64,000 nucleotides of DNA from Noviherbaspirillum cavernae (lineage in GTDB: Bacteria > Pseudomonadota > Gammaproteobacteria > Burkholderiales > Burkholderiaceae_D): assembly GCF_003590875.1 (NCBI RefSeq), contig NZ_QYUN01000002.1:744001-808000 (forward strand). Reading direction: 5' to 3'. How positions within the stretch are numbered: the first letter of the stretch is position 1; every line of letters begins with the position of its first letter. Shown here piece after piece: positions 20,143 through 31,826 of the stretch. The position numbers and the translations under genes are program-made. Under the pieces are notes generated by a model. The model made no database searches. It was not told where the DNA came from and saw nothing but the letters and a program-made list of their open reading frames with translations.

Positions 20143-21219
20143 ATGATGACGGACGACAAGCTTAAACCCCTGCGTGAACAAATCGACGCGATCGATGCGC
20201 AAATTCTCGATTTGCTGAACCGGCGCGCACTGATCGCGCAGCAAGTCGGTCATGTGAAGGCCGAAACTAATGCGCCGGTATTCCGGCCCGAGCGCGAGGC
20301 ACAGGTCTTGCGCAGCGTGGCGGATCGCAATCCAGGGCCGTTGGACGCCGGAGATATCCAGACGATTTTTCGCGAAATCATGTCATCGTGCCGCGCGTTG
20401 GAGCGACGAGTCAATGTTGCGTATCTCGGCCCCGTCGGCACATTCAGCGAACAAGCGGTATATCAGCAGTTCGGCCATGCGGTCGAGGGCATGCCGTGCG
20501 TCTCGATCGATGAGGTATTCCGTGCAGTGGAGGCGGGTACTGCGGATTTCGGCGTTGTTCCGCTGGAGAATTCCACCGAAGGCGCAATCAATCGCACACT
20601 TGATCTGCTGCTGCAAACGACCTTGTCGATCAGCGGTGAAATTTCCATCCCGATCCATCACAGCCTGATGAGCAGAAGCGGATCGATGGAGGGAATCAAG
20701 CGCGTTTGCGCCCATTCACAGGCGCTTGCGCAATGTCAGGCATGGTTGAATCAGCATTATCCGAACATCGAGCGCCAGGCAGTTGCCTCCAATGGCGAAG
20801 CGGCGCGCATCGCCGGCGACGACCCGACCGCCGCCGCCATCGCCGGCGAGATTGCTGGCAAGAAGTATGCGTTGGGCGTCGTTCAGGCGCATGTCCAGGA
20901 TGATCCGCATAACCGCACGAGGTTCGTGGTCATTGGGCGCATGCAACCGGCGCCGAGTGGCAAGGATCACACCTCGCTGGTGTTGGCCGTGCCGAACAAG
21001 GCCGGTGCGGTATACAACATGCTGGCGCCGCTCGCGAGCCATGGCGTGTCGATGACGCGTTTCGAGTCGCGTCCGGCGCGCATGGGTACGTGGGAATATT
21101 ATTTTTACGTCGATATCGAAGGCCATGCGCAGGATGAGAAAGTTGCAACCGCATTGGCGGAGTTGAAGCTCAATGCGGCCTTCTTCAAGGTGCTTGGTTC
21201 CTATCCTTTCGGCCTGTGA
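20143..21219 (+). CDS. pheA: Bifunctional chorismate mutase/prephenate dehydratase (P-protein)
   Basis: The 358-residue P-protein converts chorismate to phenylpyruvate. Residues about 1-90 form the AroQ-type chorismate mutase (LREQIDAIDAQILDLLNRRA). Residues about 92-270 form prephenate dehydratase (VAYLGPVGTFSEQA, VPLENSTEGAINRTLDLL and the NRTRFVVIG motif). Residues about 282-358 form the ACT domain with FESRPARMGTWEYYFYVDIEG, where phenylalanine inhibits. It lies in the gyrA-serC-pheA-hisC-tyrA-aroA block, which combines phenylalanine and tyrosine synthesis. ATG at 20143 or 20146 is possible. Confidence 0.96.
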   Translation: MMTDDKLKPLREQIDAIDAQILDLLNRRALIAQQVGHVKAETNAPVFRPEREAQVLRSVADRNPGPLDAGDIQTIFREIMSSCRALERRVNVAYLGPVGTFSEQAVYQQFGHAVEGMPCVSIDEVFRAVEAGTADFGVVPLENSTEGAINRTLDLLLQTTLSISGEISIPIHHSLMSRSGSMEGIKRVCAHSQALAQCQAWLNQHYPNIERQAVASNGEAARIAGDDPTAAAIAGEIAGKKYALGVVQAHVQDDPHNRTRFVVIGRMQPAPSGKDHTSLVLAVPNKAGAVYNMLAPLASHGVSMTRFESRPARMGTWEYYFYVDIEGHAQDEKVATALAELKLNAAFFKVLGSYPFGL

Positions 21220-21319
21220 TCATCGTTGTTTGGAGCGTGGTTGAAAGTCGCGCTTGAACAATGCATTCAGCGTGACATGCGTCACGGCGTTTTGAACGAT
21301 ATCTAGTTGGGAATTCATC

Positions 21320-22426
21320 ATGTCTATTCAGTTCGGTCCGGAATACGTACGCGCAATCGCTCCTTATCAGAGTGGAAAGCCGATTGCGGAAGTCGCACGC
21401 GAATTCGGCCTTGACGAAGCAAAAATCGTCAAGCTCGCCTCCAATGAAAATCCGCTCGGGATGCCGGAGTCGGCGAAGCGGGCAATGTTCGATGCCGCCG
21501 CCGAGGTCGGTCGCTACCCCGACGCAAACGGCTTCGAGTTGAAGCAGTCGATTACCACCAAATACGGCGTGTCGCCTGACTGGATCACGCTGGGTAATGG
21601 CAGTAACGATATTCTCGAACTCGCCGCGCATGCATTCGTGCAGCCGGGCCAGTCGGTCATCTATGCGGAATATTCGTTTGCGGTCTATGCACTGGCGACA
21701 CAAGCAGTTGGCGGTCGTGCAATCGTGGTGCAGGCGAAGGATTTCGGCCATGATCTGGCGGCGATGAGCGAGGCGATCGGTGCCGATACAAGACTGATTT
21801 TCATTGCAAATCCGAACAATCCGACAGGCACCTTCCTTCCGGCAAGCGAGATCGAAGCGTTCCTGAAGGCCGTGCCATCGCATGTGGTGGTCGTGCTGGA
21901 CGAGGCGTATAACGAATACCTCGCGCCGGAACTGCAATATGAATCGATTGCATGGGTGAAGCAGTATCCGAATCTTCTTGTGTCCCGCACGATGTCGAAG
22001 GCCTATGGATTGGCGGGCTTGCGTGTCGGATTCGGCATCGCTCAGCCTGTGGTTACCGATCTGCTCAATCGCATTCGCCAGCCGTTCAACGTCAATTCCC
22101 TCGCGCAAGCCGCGGCAATTGCTGCGTTGAACGACACAGACTTCCTGCAGAAAAGTGCACGGATGAATGCCGACGGATATCGGCAATTGACGGCGGCATT
22201 CGAGGCGATGGATCTGGAATACGTGCCATCCTGCGGCAATTTCGTGCTGGTCAAGGTCGGCGATGACGACAGCGCCGGTGCCGACGTCAATCTGGCACTG
22301 CTCAAGCAAGGCGTGATCGTTCGTCCGGTCGGCAACTACGGTTTGCCGCAATGGTTGCGCATTTCGATTGGCCTGCCGGAAGAAAACGAGATTTTTATCG
22401 CGGCGCTGAAGAAAGCGCTGACCTGA
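21320..22426 (+). CDS. hisC: Histidinol-phosphate/aromatic aminotransferase
   Basis: The 368-residue class I/II PLP aminotransferase of the HisC type. It has KLASNENPLGMPESAKRAM near the N-terminus, LGNGSNDILELAAHAFVQPG, NPNNPTGTFLP and the PLP-lysine motif SRTMSKAYGLAGLRVGFG. Its placement between pheA and tyrA, away from the his operon, suggests it mainly transaminates aromatic keto acids or prephenate (a hisC2 role); that is inference from context. The 100 bases before it hold no terminator. Confidence 0.92.
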   Translation: MSIQFGPEYVRAIAPYQSGKPIAEVAREFGLDEAKIVKLASNENPLGMPESAKRAMFDAAAEVGRYPDANGFELKQSITTKYGVSPDWITLGNGSNDILELAAHAFVQPGQSVIYAEYSFAVYALATQAVGGRAIVVQAKDFGHDLAAMSEAIGADTRLIFIANPNNPTGTFLPASEIEAFLKAVPSHVVVVLDEAYNEYLAPELQYESIAWVKQYPNLLVSRTMSKAYGLAGLRVGFGIAQPVVTDLLNRIRQPFNVNSLAQAAAIAALNDTDFLQKSARMNADGYRQLTAAFEAMDLEYVPSCGNFVLVKVGDDDSAGADVNLALLKQGVIVRPVGNYGLPQWLRISIGLPEENEIFIAALKKALT

Positions 22427-22448
22427 GTTTCCTGTTGACGGCGTTCAC

Positions 22449-23348
22449 GTGTTGAAAAAAATTGCCATTTTCGGCGTCGGCCTGATCGGTGGGTCATTTG
22501 CTCTCGCGCTCAAGAAGGCCGGTGCTGTTGAGCAGATCATCGGCGTCGGTCGGACAATTGCCTCACTGGAGCGCGCGAAGGAACTCGGCATCATCGACGT
22601 GATCTGTACATCGAGCGCCGACGCGGTTCGCGGTGCGGACCTCGTATTGATCGCAGCGCCCGTCGCGCAGACCGAGGCGATACTCGCATCCATCGAGCCG
22701 CATCTTCAGCCGGAAACGGTCGTCACCGATGCCGGCAGCACCAAGACCGATGTGGTTGCGGCGGCTTGCAGGGCGCTTCGGGAAAAAATCGCACAGTTCG
22801 TTCCCGGACATCCGATTGCAGGGCGCGAATTGAACGGACCTGATGCCGCGATTGTCGATCTTTATGTCGGCAAGAAAGTGGTGCTGGCACCGCTGCCCGA
22901 GAATGCACCGGCCGATGTCGAGCGGGTCGCCAATGCATGGAGGCAATGCGGTGCCATCATCCATCGGCTGACATCGCAGGAACATGACCGGGTATTTGCC
23001 TCGGTGAGCCACTTGCCGCATTTGCTGGCCTACGCACTAGTTGACGACATCGCCAGGAAGCCGCACGCCGATGTGCTGTTTCAATACGCCGCCAGCGGAT
23101 TTCGCGACTTCACTCGGATCGCGGGATCGTCGCCGGAGATGTGGCGCGATATTTCTCTGGCCAACCAGGCGGCATTGCTGCAGGAACTGGACGCCTACAT
23201 GGCGCAACTGGCGCAATTGCGGGCCATGCTGGCGGCGGGAGATGCCGCTGCAATCGAGTCGATTTACGCGAATGCGCAGCAGGCGCGGCACAACTGGGTT
23301 CGCACGATCGAGGCTGCGGAAAAACAAGGCAAACAAGGCGGCGACTAA
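22449..23348 (+). CDS. tyrA: Prephenate dehydrogenase
   Basis: The 299-residue NAD(P)-dependent enzyme converts prephenate (or arogenate) to the tyrosine precursor. The dinucleotide motif is [19 protein letters not shown] at the N-terminus. Later motifs are [46 protein letters not shown] and the [19 protein letters not shown] helix. Translation starts at GTG 22449 or TTG 22452. It lies 22 bases after hisC, and its stop overlaps the aroA start (TAATG). It has no chorismate mutase domain, unlike the enterobacterial T-protein. Confidence 0.95.
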   Translation: MLKKIAIFGVGLIGGSFALALKKAGAVEQIIGVGRTIASLERAKELGIIDVICTSSADAVRGADLVLIAAPVAQTEAILASIEPHLQPETVVTDAGSTKTDVVAAACRALREKIAQFVPGHPIAGRELNGPDAAIVDLYVGKKVVLAPLPENAPADVERVANAWRQCGAIIHRLTSQEHDRVFASVSHLPHLLAYALVDDIARKPHADVLFQYAASGFRDFTRIAGSSPEMWRDISLANQAALLQELDAYMAQLAQLRAMLAAGDAAAIESIYANAQQARHNWVRTIEAAEKQGKQGGD

Positions 23349-24673
23349 TGAAGCATTATCCTCATCATCTTGATCTGCAGGCTGCGGCAAAGGCAGAGGG
23401 CTCGGTGCGGCTGCCGGGCTCGAAGAGCATTTCCAATCGCACCTTGCTGCTCGCAGCACTTGCACACGGTACGACACGGATTTTCGATCTGCTCGCGTCC
23501 GATGACACGCACGTGATGCTGATGGCGCTGCAAGAGTTGGGCATCCGTTGGGAACAGGTCGGCGAAACGCAGCAGTACATCGTGCACGGCGCGAATGGTG
23601 TCCTGCCGGTGCATCAGGCCGATTTATTCATGGGCAACGCCGGCACGGCGATCAGGCCGTTGACCGCTGCGTTGGCGGTGATCGGTGGCGATTACACTTT
23701 GCATGGCGTGTCGCGCATGCATGAACGTCCGATCGGCGATCTGGTGGATGCGTTGAATGCGATCGGCACGAGAATCAGCTACACCGGCGAGCAAGGCTAC
23801 CCGCCATTGCACATTCAGCGCGGACGGATTCATGCGCAGCGAATGCAGGTGCGCGGCAATGTGTCGAGCCAGTTCCTGACCGCGCTGCTGATGGCTGCGC
23901 CGTTGATGGTGAAAGACGAACCCGTCACCATCGATGTGATCGGCGAACTGATTTCCAAGCCGTATATTGAAATCACGTTGAATCTGATGCGCCGCTTCGG
24001 CGTTGTCGTGGAGCGCGATGGCTGGCAATCGTTCACGGTGCCGACCGGTCAACGATACGTCAGCCCGGGCACCATTCATGTCGAAGGCGACGCATCTTCA
24101 GCCTCCTATTATCTGGCCGCCGGCGCGATCGCAGGCGGCCCGGTGCGCGTGGAAGGCGTCGGCAAGGACAGTATCCAGGGCGATGTGCGCTTTGTCGAGG
24201 CACTGGAGCAGATGGGCGCGACCATCACGATGGGCGATAACTGGATCGTGGCAAAGTCGAACGGAGTGCTGAAGGCAATCGATGCCGATTTCAACCATAT
24301 CCCCGATGCCGCGATGACGATTGCGGTGGCTGCCTTGTACGCCGATGGTGTCAGTACCTTGCGCAACATCGCCAGCTGGCGTGTGAAGGAAACCGACCGT
24401 ATTGCGGCCATGGCAACCGAGTTGCGCAAGCTGGGAGCGGCAGTCGAAGAGGGGGCGGATTATTTACGCATCACGCCACCGGCGGAAATCCGCGCTGCGG
24501 CGATCGATACTTACGACGACCATCGAATGGCGATGTGCTTTTCCTTGGCTTCGTTGACAGGAACAGTACGCAGAGGCAACACGATTCGCATCAACGATCC
24601 GAAATGTGTCGCCAAGACATTCCCGGACTATTTTGATGCGTTTGCGAAGATTGCCCGCAACGACTTGTTTTAA
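23348..24673 (+). CDS. aroA: 3-phosphoshikimate 1-carboxyvinyltransferase (EPSP synthase)
   Basis: The 441-residue enzyme joins phosphoenolpyruvate to shikimate-3-phosphate in the chorismate pathway and is the target of glyphosate. Motifs are [19 protein letters not shown] (residues about 18-36), [47 protein letters not shown] and [19 protein letters not shown] near the C-terminus. The N-terminal [10 protein letters not shown] and GNAGTAIRP residues are those of class I enzymes. The start at 23348 overlaps the tyrA stop codon; the longer frame upstream is tyrA read in another frame. Confidence 0.97.
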   Translation: MKHYPHHLDLQAAAKAEGSVRLPGSKSISNRTLLLAALAHGTTRIFDLLASDDTHVMLMALQELGIRWEQVGETQQYIVHGANGVLPVHQADLFMGNAGTAIRPLTAALAVIGGDYTLHGVSRMHERPIGDLVDALNAIGTRISYTGEQGYPPLHIQRGRIHAQRMQVRGNVSSQFLTALLMAAPLMVKDEPVTIDVIGELISKPYIEITLNLMRRFGVVVERDGWQSFTVPTGQRYVSPGTIHVEGDASSASYYLAAGAIAGGPVRVEGVGKDSIQGDVRFVEALEQMGATITMGDNWIVAKSNGVLKAIDADFNHIPDAAMTIAVAALYADGVSTLRNIASWRVKETDRIAAMATELRKLGAAVEEGADYLRITPPAEIRAAAIDTYDDHRMAMCFSLASLTGTVRRGNTIRINDPKCVAKTFPDYFDAFAKIARNDLF

Positions 24674-24687
24674 ATTCTCTTCTGATA

Positions 24688-25362
24688 ATGAATTCGCACA
24701 ACGTTCCTGTCATCACGATCGACGGCCCGACCGCCTCCGGCAAAGGCACGGTTGCGCATCGGGTTGCCCAGCATCTCGGGTTTCATTTTCTGGATTCCGG
24801 CGCGTTGTATCGGCTGACGGCGTTGACGGCATTGCGGCACCAGACGCCATTGGCCGATGAGCATGCGCTTGCAAAACTTGCGGAGAAATTGCCTTGCAAG
24901 TTTCTCGGCCATGAGATCTGGCTGGGAAACGAGGAAGTGTCAAACGCCATCCGGGCCGAGGAAGTTGGCAACTTTGCTTCGAAAATTGCAGCGTTGCCCG
25001 CAGTGCGGCATGCGCTGGCCGGATTGCAGCACGGATTTCGCATGCCCCCCGGTCTGGTAGCTGATGGACGGGATATGGGTACCGTCATTTTTCCGCATGC
25101 CACGCTGAAGGTATTCCTCACGGCAAGCGTGGAGGCGCGTGCATCAAGACGCTATAAGCAATTGATTGACAAGGGTTTTTCTGCTAGTATGGAAGACCTT
25201 CTCAAGGATTTGAAAGAACGTGATGCGCGCGATTCGAATCGCGCAGTTGCGCCACTCAAGCCTGCGGAAGGCGCATATTTGCTGGATACATCGGATATGA
25301 CAGTCGAGCAGGCGGTCGAACAGGTGCTTCGCTGGTATGCGGCAGTAAAGAAGTCGGCGTGA
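24688..25362 (+). CDS. cmk: Cytidylate kinase
   Basis: The 224-residue kinase phosphorylates CMP and dCMP with ATP. The P-loop is [20 protein letters not shown] (residues about 6-25). It is followed by [15 protein letters not shown], the NMP-binding stretch [24 protein letters not shown] and the LID region [25 protein letters not shown]. The order aroA-cmk-rpsA-ihfB is widely conserved in proteobacteria. It lies 14 bases after aroA. Confidence 0.97.
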   Translation: MNSHNVPVITIDGPTASGKGTVAHRVAQHLGFHFLDSGALYRLTALTALRHQTPLADEHALAKLAEKLPCKFLGHEIWLGNEEVSNAIRAEEVGNFASKIAALPAVRHALAGLQHGFRMPPGLVADGRDMGTVIFPHATLKVFLTASVEARASRRYKQLIDKGFSASMEDLLKDLKERDARDSNRAVAPLKPAEGAYLLDTSDMTVEQAVEQVLRWYAAVKKSA

Positions 25363-25489
25363 TTTGCGCCTGCTGTTGTAACACGATTGGTGCCCGTCCT
25401 GACGCAATGCCGAGCGGGTGTTGATAAACCTGACCCAATGTCGATCGTTTCAAGACACGCGATTGGTATTGGCCAACCTTTTTAAACCT

Positions 25490-27202
<1,713 letters not shown>

Positions 27203-27219
27203 GCGAGTCGGGTCCGTAA

Positions 27220-27525
27220 ATGACAAAGTCGGAGCTGATTGCCCGCTTGGCCGAGCGTTATCCGCAACTGGTTGCAAAGGATGCGGATTATGCGGTGAAA
27301 ACCATTCTCGATGCCATGGCAGATGCCTTGGCAAGCGGTCAGCGCATCGAGATTCGTGGTTTCGGCAGTTTTGCGCTCAATAGTCGTCCGCCGCGGATCG
27401 GTCGCAACCCCAAATCCGGCGACAAGGTGATGGTGCCCGAAAAGCGGGTGCCGCACTTCAAGCCCGGCAAGGAGTTGCGCGAACGCGTGGACGCCATGGT
27501 TGGACAACCAATCAAGGAAGACTGA
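27220..27525 (+). CDS. ihfB: Integration host factor subunit beta
   Basis: The 101-residue DNA-bending protein pairs with IHF-alpha. It has the family helices ([35 protein letters not shown]), the strand [26 protein letters not shown], and the Pro at the tip of the DNA-binding arm (GRNPK). It starts 18 bases after rpsA and is followed 20 bases later by a strong terminator, which ends the gyrA-to-ihfB block. Confidence 0.96.
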   Translation: MTKSELIARLAERYPQLVAKDADYAVKTILDAMADALASGQRIEIRGFGSFALNSRPPRIGRNPKSGDKVMVPEKRVPHFKPGKELRERVDAMVGQPIKED

Positions 27526-27544
27526 GTTGTTGGCAGTGACAATG

Positions 27545-27568
27545 AAACGGCATCCTCGGATGCCGTTT
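27545..27568 (+). terminator. Terminator after ihfB
   Basis: A 10-bp stem (AAACGGCATC / GATGCCGTTT) with a CTCG loop is followed by a run of T to 27572. It closes the rpsA-ihfB transcript. Confidence 0.92.
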
Positions 27569-27659
27569 TTTTTCGCGTACAATTTCAACTGATTTCTTCC
27601 CCGCATTCGACAGGAATTTCGCAATGCCAGACAACAACAATCAATAAGGAATCCGTGCC

Positions 27660-27974
27660 ATGAAATTGATTTCCCGAGTCTTGTGGGCGCTGCTCTTTGT
27701 TGTGTTTTTCGGCTTTGCATTAAAGAACACGCAGGAAGCCGCGTTACGCTTTTTCTTTGACTATGAAGTGCGCGGTCCGTTGGTGCTTCTGCTGCTCGGC
27801 TTTTTTGTCGCCGGCGCCGCGCTCGGCGTGCTTGCAATGATGCCGACCATGTTCCGCAGCCGGCGGAATTTGTCGGCGCAGAAGAAGACCATTGAGACGA
27901 TGCAGCAGGAGCAGGATGCACAACGGTTGGCACGAACTCAACCGCCGCAACCCGACAGTGTTGTGAGCAAATAA
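27660..27974 (+). CDS. lapA: LapA-like inner-membrane protein (DUF1049)
   Basis: The 104-residue protein has two membrane segments (about residues 5-20 and 40-60). The first is followed by the conserved KNTQEAALRFF and the second starts GPLVLLLLGFFVAGAALG, with a cytoplasmic basic, Gln-rich tail. This is the lipopolysaccharide assembly protein A family. LapA works with LapB to control LpxC turnover and coordinate LPS production. It is followed 27 bases later by lapB. AAGGA lies before the ATG. Confidence 0.9.
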   Translation: MKLISRVLWALLFVVFFGFALKNTQEAALRFFFDYEVRGPLVLLLLGFFVAGAALGVLAMMPTMFRSRRNLSAQKKTIETMQQEQDAQRLARTQPPQPDSVVSK

Positions 27975-28001
27975 TCGACCAATAACAAGCAAAAGAAACG
28001 C

Positions 28002-29177
28002 ATGGAATTCGAAATCTGGTGGCTGCTTGCCATTCCGGTTTTTTTCAGTCTCGGGTGGATTGCGGCACGAGTCGATATCAAGCAATTGGTATCGGAGTCG
28101 CGCAGTTTGCCGCGGGGTTACTTCAAAGGCCTGAATTTTCTGTTGAATGAACAGCCGGACAAGGCGATCGATGCGTTTATCGAGATCGTCAAGCTCGATC
28201 CGGAAACCGTGGAGTTGCATTTTGCGCTCGGTAATCTGTTTCGCCGCCGCGGTGAAATCGAGCGCGCAATTCGTGTGCACCAGAACCTGCTGGCGCGGCC
28301 CGATCTGCCGCTTGAACATCAAGTGCACTCCCAGTATGAGTTGGGGCAGGACTATCTGAAGGCGGGGCTGCTTGACCGGGCCGAAGAAACGTTCAACAAG
28401 CTGGTCGACACGCAATACAGCGCGCAAGCGCGGCGTGCGCTGCTCGAAATTTATCAGCGCGAAAAGGAATGGCCGCGGGCCATTGAAGCAGCGCTCGCAT
28501 TACAGGAATCCGGTGCCGGCGGACGGCAGAAGGAGATTGCGCAGTTCTATTGCGAGTTGGCGCAGGATGAACTGGTGCATACGCATCCCGATGCCGCTCT
28601 GCACTTGCTTGACAAGGCGCTGGCCACGGATCGCACGAATGTACGTGCAACCTTGTTGATGGGCGATGCGTATCTTGCCAAGGCTGACATTGAAGCCGCG
28701 CTGCTTGCCTGGCGAAGGGTCGAGCATCAGAGCGTGCTGCACGCCGCGCTGGTCGCCAGCCGCCTGATGGATGGATATCGCGCGGTGGGGCGGTCGCAGG
28801 AAGGCGTGAACCTCTTGAAAAACTATCTGGCTGAAACAGCATCCATCGATGTGCTCGAAGTGCTGTTCAAGGCGGTGGCCGAGCTCGACGGCATGGATGC
28901 GGCGAAGCAGCTGGTCAGTGACGAGGTGCGTCGCACGCCGACGCTGCTTGGCCTGGACAAGCTGCTTGAGGTGCGCCTCATGGACGCGCCGCCGGATATA
29001 TGGCCGGAACTGTCGATGGTCAAGAATCTCGTGCACGGTTATACCCAGAGACTGGCACGCTATCAATGCAGCCATTGCGGATTCAAGGCGCGCCAGTTCT
29101 ACTGGCAATGCCCGGGCTGCAGCCATTGGGAAACGTACCCGCCGCGCCGCACGGAAGAACTCAATGTGATGAATTGA
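28002..29177 (+). CDS. lapB: Lipopolysaccharide assembly protein B (TPR and rubredoxin-like)
   Basis: The 391-residue protein has an N-terminal membrane anchor (IWWLLAIPVFFSLGWIAARV), then tetratricopeptide repeats from about residue 45 to 330 (for example LDPETVELHFALGNLFRRRGE). The C-terminal rubredoxin-type zinc/iron site has the pattern CSHCGF near residue 355 and CPGCSHWETYPP. LapB (YciM) links LPS synthesis to FtsH-mediated LpxC degradation at the inner membrane. The start gives MEFEIWWLLAIP, as in the family. Confidence 0.95.
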   Translation: MEFEIWWLLAIPVFFSLGWIAARVDIKQLVSESRSLPRGYFKGLNFLLNEQPDKAIDAFIEIVKLDPETVELHFALGNLFRRRGEIERAIRVHQNLLARPDLPLEHQVHSQYELGQDYLKAGLLDRAEETFNKLVDTQYSAQARRALLEIYQREKEWPRAIEAALALQESGAGGRQKEIAQFYCELAQDELVHTHPDAALHLLDKALATDRTNVRATLLMGDAYLAKADIEAALLAWRRVEHQSVLHAALVASRLMDGYRAVGRSQEGVNLLKNYLAETASIDVLEVLFKAVAELDGMDAAKQLVSDEVRRTPTLLGLDKLLEVRLMDAPPDIWPELSMVKNLVHGYTQRLARYQCSHCGFKARQFYWQCPGCSHWETYPPRRTEELNVMN

Positions 29178-29252
29178 TCCATTGCGTCAACAACGATGCG
29201 CCAACCCAGATGCGCCTGATTGACCTGTTTTGAGCGAATATTTTCTGAAACC

Positions 29253-30176
29253 ATGATGCCCAATCTCTTGAGCGCTCCACGCATTCTCGTCGTGGGCGAT
29301 GTGATGCTGGACCGCTACTGGTTCGGCGATGTCAGCCGCATATCCCCGGAAGCGCCGGTGCCGGTCGTACGTATCGAGCGTCGCGAGGAACGCCTCGGCG
29401 GGGCTGCAAACGTGGCGCGCAATGCCGCTGCACTTGGCGCAAACGCCGGTGTGCTTGGCATCGTCGGCAATGACGAGGCAGGAGACACCGTGCAACAACT
29501 GCTCGCCGATCTGGGAGTCGCCAGCTACCTGAACCGGGATGCCGCGGTATCCACGATCATCAAGCTGCGCGTCATCGGCCGCCAGCAGCAATTGCTGCGT
29601 ATCGATTTCGAGAAGCCGCCGACCGATGCCGTCTTGCGTGACAAGCTTACGCAGTTCAATGCTCTGCTGCCCGAGTACGACGTGATCGTGCTTTCCGATT
29701 ATGCCAAGGGTGGATTGGTGAATGTCCTGGAAATGATCGCGTCGGCAAAGGCGCTGGGTAAATGTGTGCTGGTGGATCCAAAGGGTGAGGACTTTTCGCG
29801 CTACAAGGGGGCTTCCATCCTGACGCCCAACAAGGCCGAATTGCGTCACATTGTCGGCTCGTGGAAAAACGAGGAGGAACTGACATCAAAGGCGCAACAG
29901 CTGCGCGCATCCCTTGATCTGGACGCACTGCTGCTGACACGTTCCGAGGAAGGTATGACGCTCTATACGGAGCGGGAAGTCATGCATACCCCTGCGATGG
30001 CGCGGGAAGTGTACGACGTCTCTGGTGCAGGCGATACTGTGATTGCAACGCTGGCAACCATGCTTGGCGCGGGCATGTCGCTCGTTGATGCCGTGCCTGT
30101 GGCGAATCGCGCAGGCGGAATTGTGGTTGGGAAATTGGGTACGGCAACAGTTACGAAAGAAGAGCTTTTCGGATAA
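29253..30176 (+). CDS. rfaE1: D-glycero-beta-D-manno-heptose-7-phosphate kinase
   Basis: A 307-residue PfkB-type sugar kinase corresponding to the N-terminal half of E. coli HldE. It phosphorylates heptose 7-phosphate at C1 in ADP-heptose synthesis for the LPS inner core. Motifs are ILVVGDVMLDRYWFGDVSRI, RLGGAANVARNAAALGA, VLVDPKGEDFSRYKGASILTPN and the catalytic VSGAGDTVIATLA near the C-terminus. There is no nucleotidyltransferase domain, so it is the monofunctional RfaE1/HldA form. ATG 29253 is used; 29256 is also possible. It follows lapB, in keeping with an LPS gene group. Confidence 0.94.
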   Translation: MMPNLLSAPRILVVGDVMLDRYWFGDVSRISPEAPVPVVRIERREERLGGAANVARNAAALGANAGVLGIVGNDEAGDTVQQLLADLGVASYLNRDAAVSTIIKLRVIGRQQQLLRIDFEKPPTDAVLRDKLTQFNALLPEYDVIVLSDYAKGGLVNVLEMIASAKALGKCVLVDPKGEDFSRYKGASILTPNKAELRHIVGSWKNEEELTSKAQQLRASLDLDALLLTRSEEGMTLYTEREVMHTPAMAREVYDVSGAGDTVIATLATMLGAGMSLVDAVPVANRAGGIVVGKLGTATVTKEELFG

Positions 30177-30305
30177 CACATTGCCGTTCCGATGACGTGC
30201 GATGACATGATGTCAACGGTTTCAACCAATATCCGTTAAATGCAGCAGGGCGTAATCCCATCCTGTAGCCCCAGGTTACTCAACCAAACGTGGAGAGAAA
30301 ATCAA

Positions 30306-30758
30306 ATGCTCAAGAAGCTGCTATTAGCCGTCGCAACGATGATCGCGACAATGGGTTTTGCATTTGCACAAGTCGATGTCAACAAGGCAGATCAAGCCGC
30401 ACTCGATGGTGTCAAAGGCATCGGCCCGACGACGTCGAAGGCCATTCTTGATGAACGCAAGAAGAATGGCAACTTCAAGGACTGGGCGGATCTTGAAAAT
30501 CGCGTGAAGGGTATCGGTGACAAGAACTCCGAGAAATTTTCCGAGGCGGGTCTGACTGTCAATGGTCAAAACAAGCCGAAGTCAGCCTCTGCCGCCACAG
30601 CCGGCAAGAAAGAGGCGAAGCCTGCCGCGAATGGCAGCAAGGAGGTAAAACCGGCCGATACCAAGGAAGCCAAACCAGCCGACTCCAAGCCGGCAGCAGG
30701 CGCCGGCAAGGATGCGAAATCGTCCGGGACAGCGAAGAAAGACGACACAAAAAAGTAA
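30306..30758 (+). CDS. ComEA-like exported helix-hairpin-helix DNA-binding protein
   Basis: The 150-residue protein has a signal peptide (residues 1-22, ending AFAQ). A helix-hairpin-helix domain follows (VDVNKADQAALDGVKGIGPT, then KGIGDKNSEKFSEAGL, about residues 23-80), as in ComEA, which binds incoming DNA in the periplasm. The last 60 residues are a Lys/Ala/Pro-rich tail (KKEAKPAANGSKEVKPADTK), probably disordered and basic. GGAG precedes ATG 30306. It is followed by a strong terminator. A role in DNA uptake is a family-based inference. Confidence 0.88.
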   Translation: MLKKLLLAVATMIATMGFAFAQVDVNKADQAALDGVKGIGPTTSKAILDERKKNGNFKDWADLENRVKGIGDKNSEKFSEAGLTVNGQNKPKSASAATAGKKEAKPAANGSKEVKPADTKEAKPADSKPAAGAGKDAKSSGTAKKDDTKK

Positions 30759-30775
30759 TCAGTTTCGACTATGCG

Positions 30776-30808
30776 AAAACCCTGCGGCGTGAGTCGCGGG
30801 GTTTTTTT
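30776..30808 (+). terminator. Terminator after comEA-like gene
   Basis: The stem AAAACCCTGCG / CGCGGGGTTTT (one G-T pair) with an 8-base loop is followed by a T run. It ends transcription of the ComEA-like gene ahead of cysM. Confidence 0.9.
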
Positions 30809-30863
30809 ATGAGGCGACGATGTCGGCTTCGCCAAACGCCGCCAAGCGTCTCCGATTAGAATA

Positions 30864-30881
30864 GTGCTTTAATTAAAGCAC
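30864..30881. promoter_or_regulatory. Perfect 18-bp palindrome upstream of cysM
   Basis: GTGCTTTAATTAAAGCAC is a perfect palindrome ending 13 bases before the cysM ATG. The position suits an operator for a dimeric repressor that blocks transcription or initiation. The regulator is not known; this is position and symmetry only. Confidence 0.5.
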
Positions 30882-30894
30882 GACGATACCCAAC

Positions 30895-31797
30895 ATGCCT
30901 TACCTTACTATTGAAGACACTATTGGAAATACTCCGCTGGTGCAGCTGAAGCGGATTCCGGGAGAAGATGCGGCGCGTCGCAACAATGTCATTCTCGGCA
31001 AGCTGGAAGGCAATAACCCTGCTGGATCGGTCAAGGATCGCCCAGCCTTGTCAATGATCAAGCATGCAGAAGCGCGCGGCGATATTCGCCCCGGCGACAC
31101 GCTGATCGAGGCGACCAGTGGCAACACGGGGATTGCGTTGGCCATGGCGGCAGCGATGCGCGGATACAAGATGGTGTTGCTCATGCCGGAAAATCTGAGC
31201 GAGGAAAGACGGCAAAGCATGGCGGCTTACGGCGCGAAGATCGTTCTGACGCCGAAGGCCGGCGGCATGGAATATGCACGAGATCTGGCTGAGCAGATGC
31301 AGAAAGAAGGGCGGGGCATCATCCTCGACCAGTTCGCCAATCCCGATAATCCGCGTTCGCACTATGAGGGTACGGGACCGGAAATCTGGCGTGACACGGA
31401 TGGGCGCATCACGCATTTTGTCAGTGCAATGGGTACCACGGGCACCATCATGGGCGTATCGCGCTATCTGAAGGAAAAGAATCCGCAGATCGAGATCATC
31501 GGTGCTCAACCCGACGAAGGCTCGCAGATTCCGGGAATCAGAAAATGGCCGGAAGCCTATTTGCCGAAGATTTACGACAAGTCCAATGTCGATCGACTGG
31601 AATACGTGTCACAGGCGGCTGCTGAACATATGGCACGCCGGATGGCAGTGGAAGAGGGGATTTTTTGCGGCATTTCTGCCGCCGGTGCATGTGAGGTGGC
31701 GCTGCGGATTTCGCAAACTGTCGAGAACGCCACAATCGTGTTCATTGTTTGCGATCGCGGCGACCGCTACCTGTCTACAGGCGTCTTCCCTGCATAA
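30895..31797 (+). CDS. cysM: Cysteine synthase B
   Basis: The 300-residue PLP enzyme makes cysteine from O-acetylserine and sulfide or thiosulfate. Motifs are IGNTPLVQL, KLEGNNPAGSVKDRPALSMI with the PLP lysine (SVKDR), EATSGNTGIALAMAAAMRGY, SAMGTTGTIMGVSRYLKE and the C-terminal FIVCDRGDRYLSTGVF. The NNPAGSVKDR form and the length point to the CysM type over CysK. The palindrome at 30864-30881 lies just before the start, and a terminator precedes it, so it is a single-gene unit. Confidence 0.95.
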   Translation: MPYLTIEDTIGNTPLVQLKRIPGEDAARRNNVILGKLEGNNPAGSVKDRPALSMIKHAEARGDIRPGDTLIEATSGNTGIALAMAAAMRGYKMVLLMPENLSEERRQSMAAYGAKIVLTPKAGGMEYARDLAEQMQKEGRGIILDQFANPDNPRSHYEGTGPEIWRDTDGRITHFVSAMGTTGTIMGVSRYLKEKNPQIEIIGAQPDEGSQIPGIRKWPEAYLPKIYDKSNVDRLEYVSQAAAEHMARRMAVEEGIFCGISAAGACEVALRISQTVENATIVFIVCDRGDRYLSTGVFPA

Positions 31798-31826
31798 CAG
31801 GGAAGCGCATCTCGAGGCCGGGCATC

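Noticed and set aside
21185-22351. 388-codon frame antisense to hisC
   Set aside because: Shadow of hisC, with no recognisable domain.
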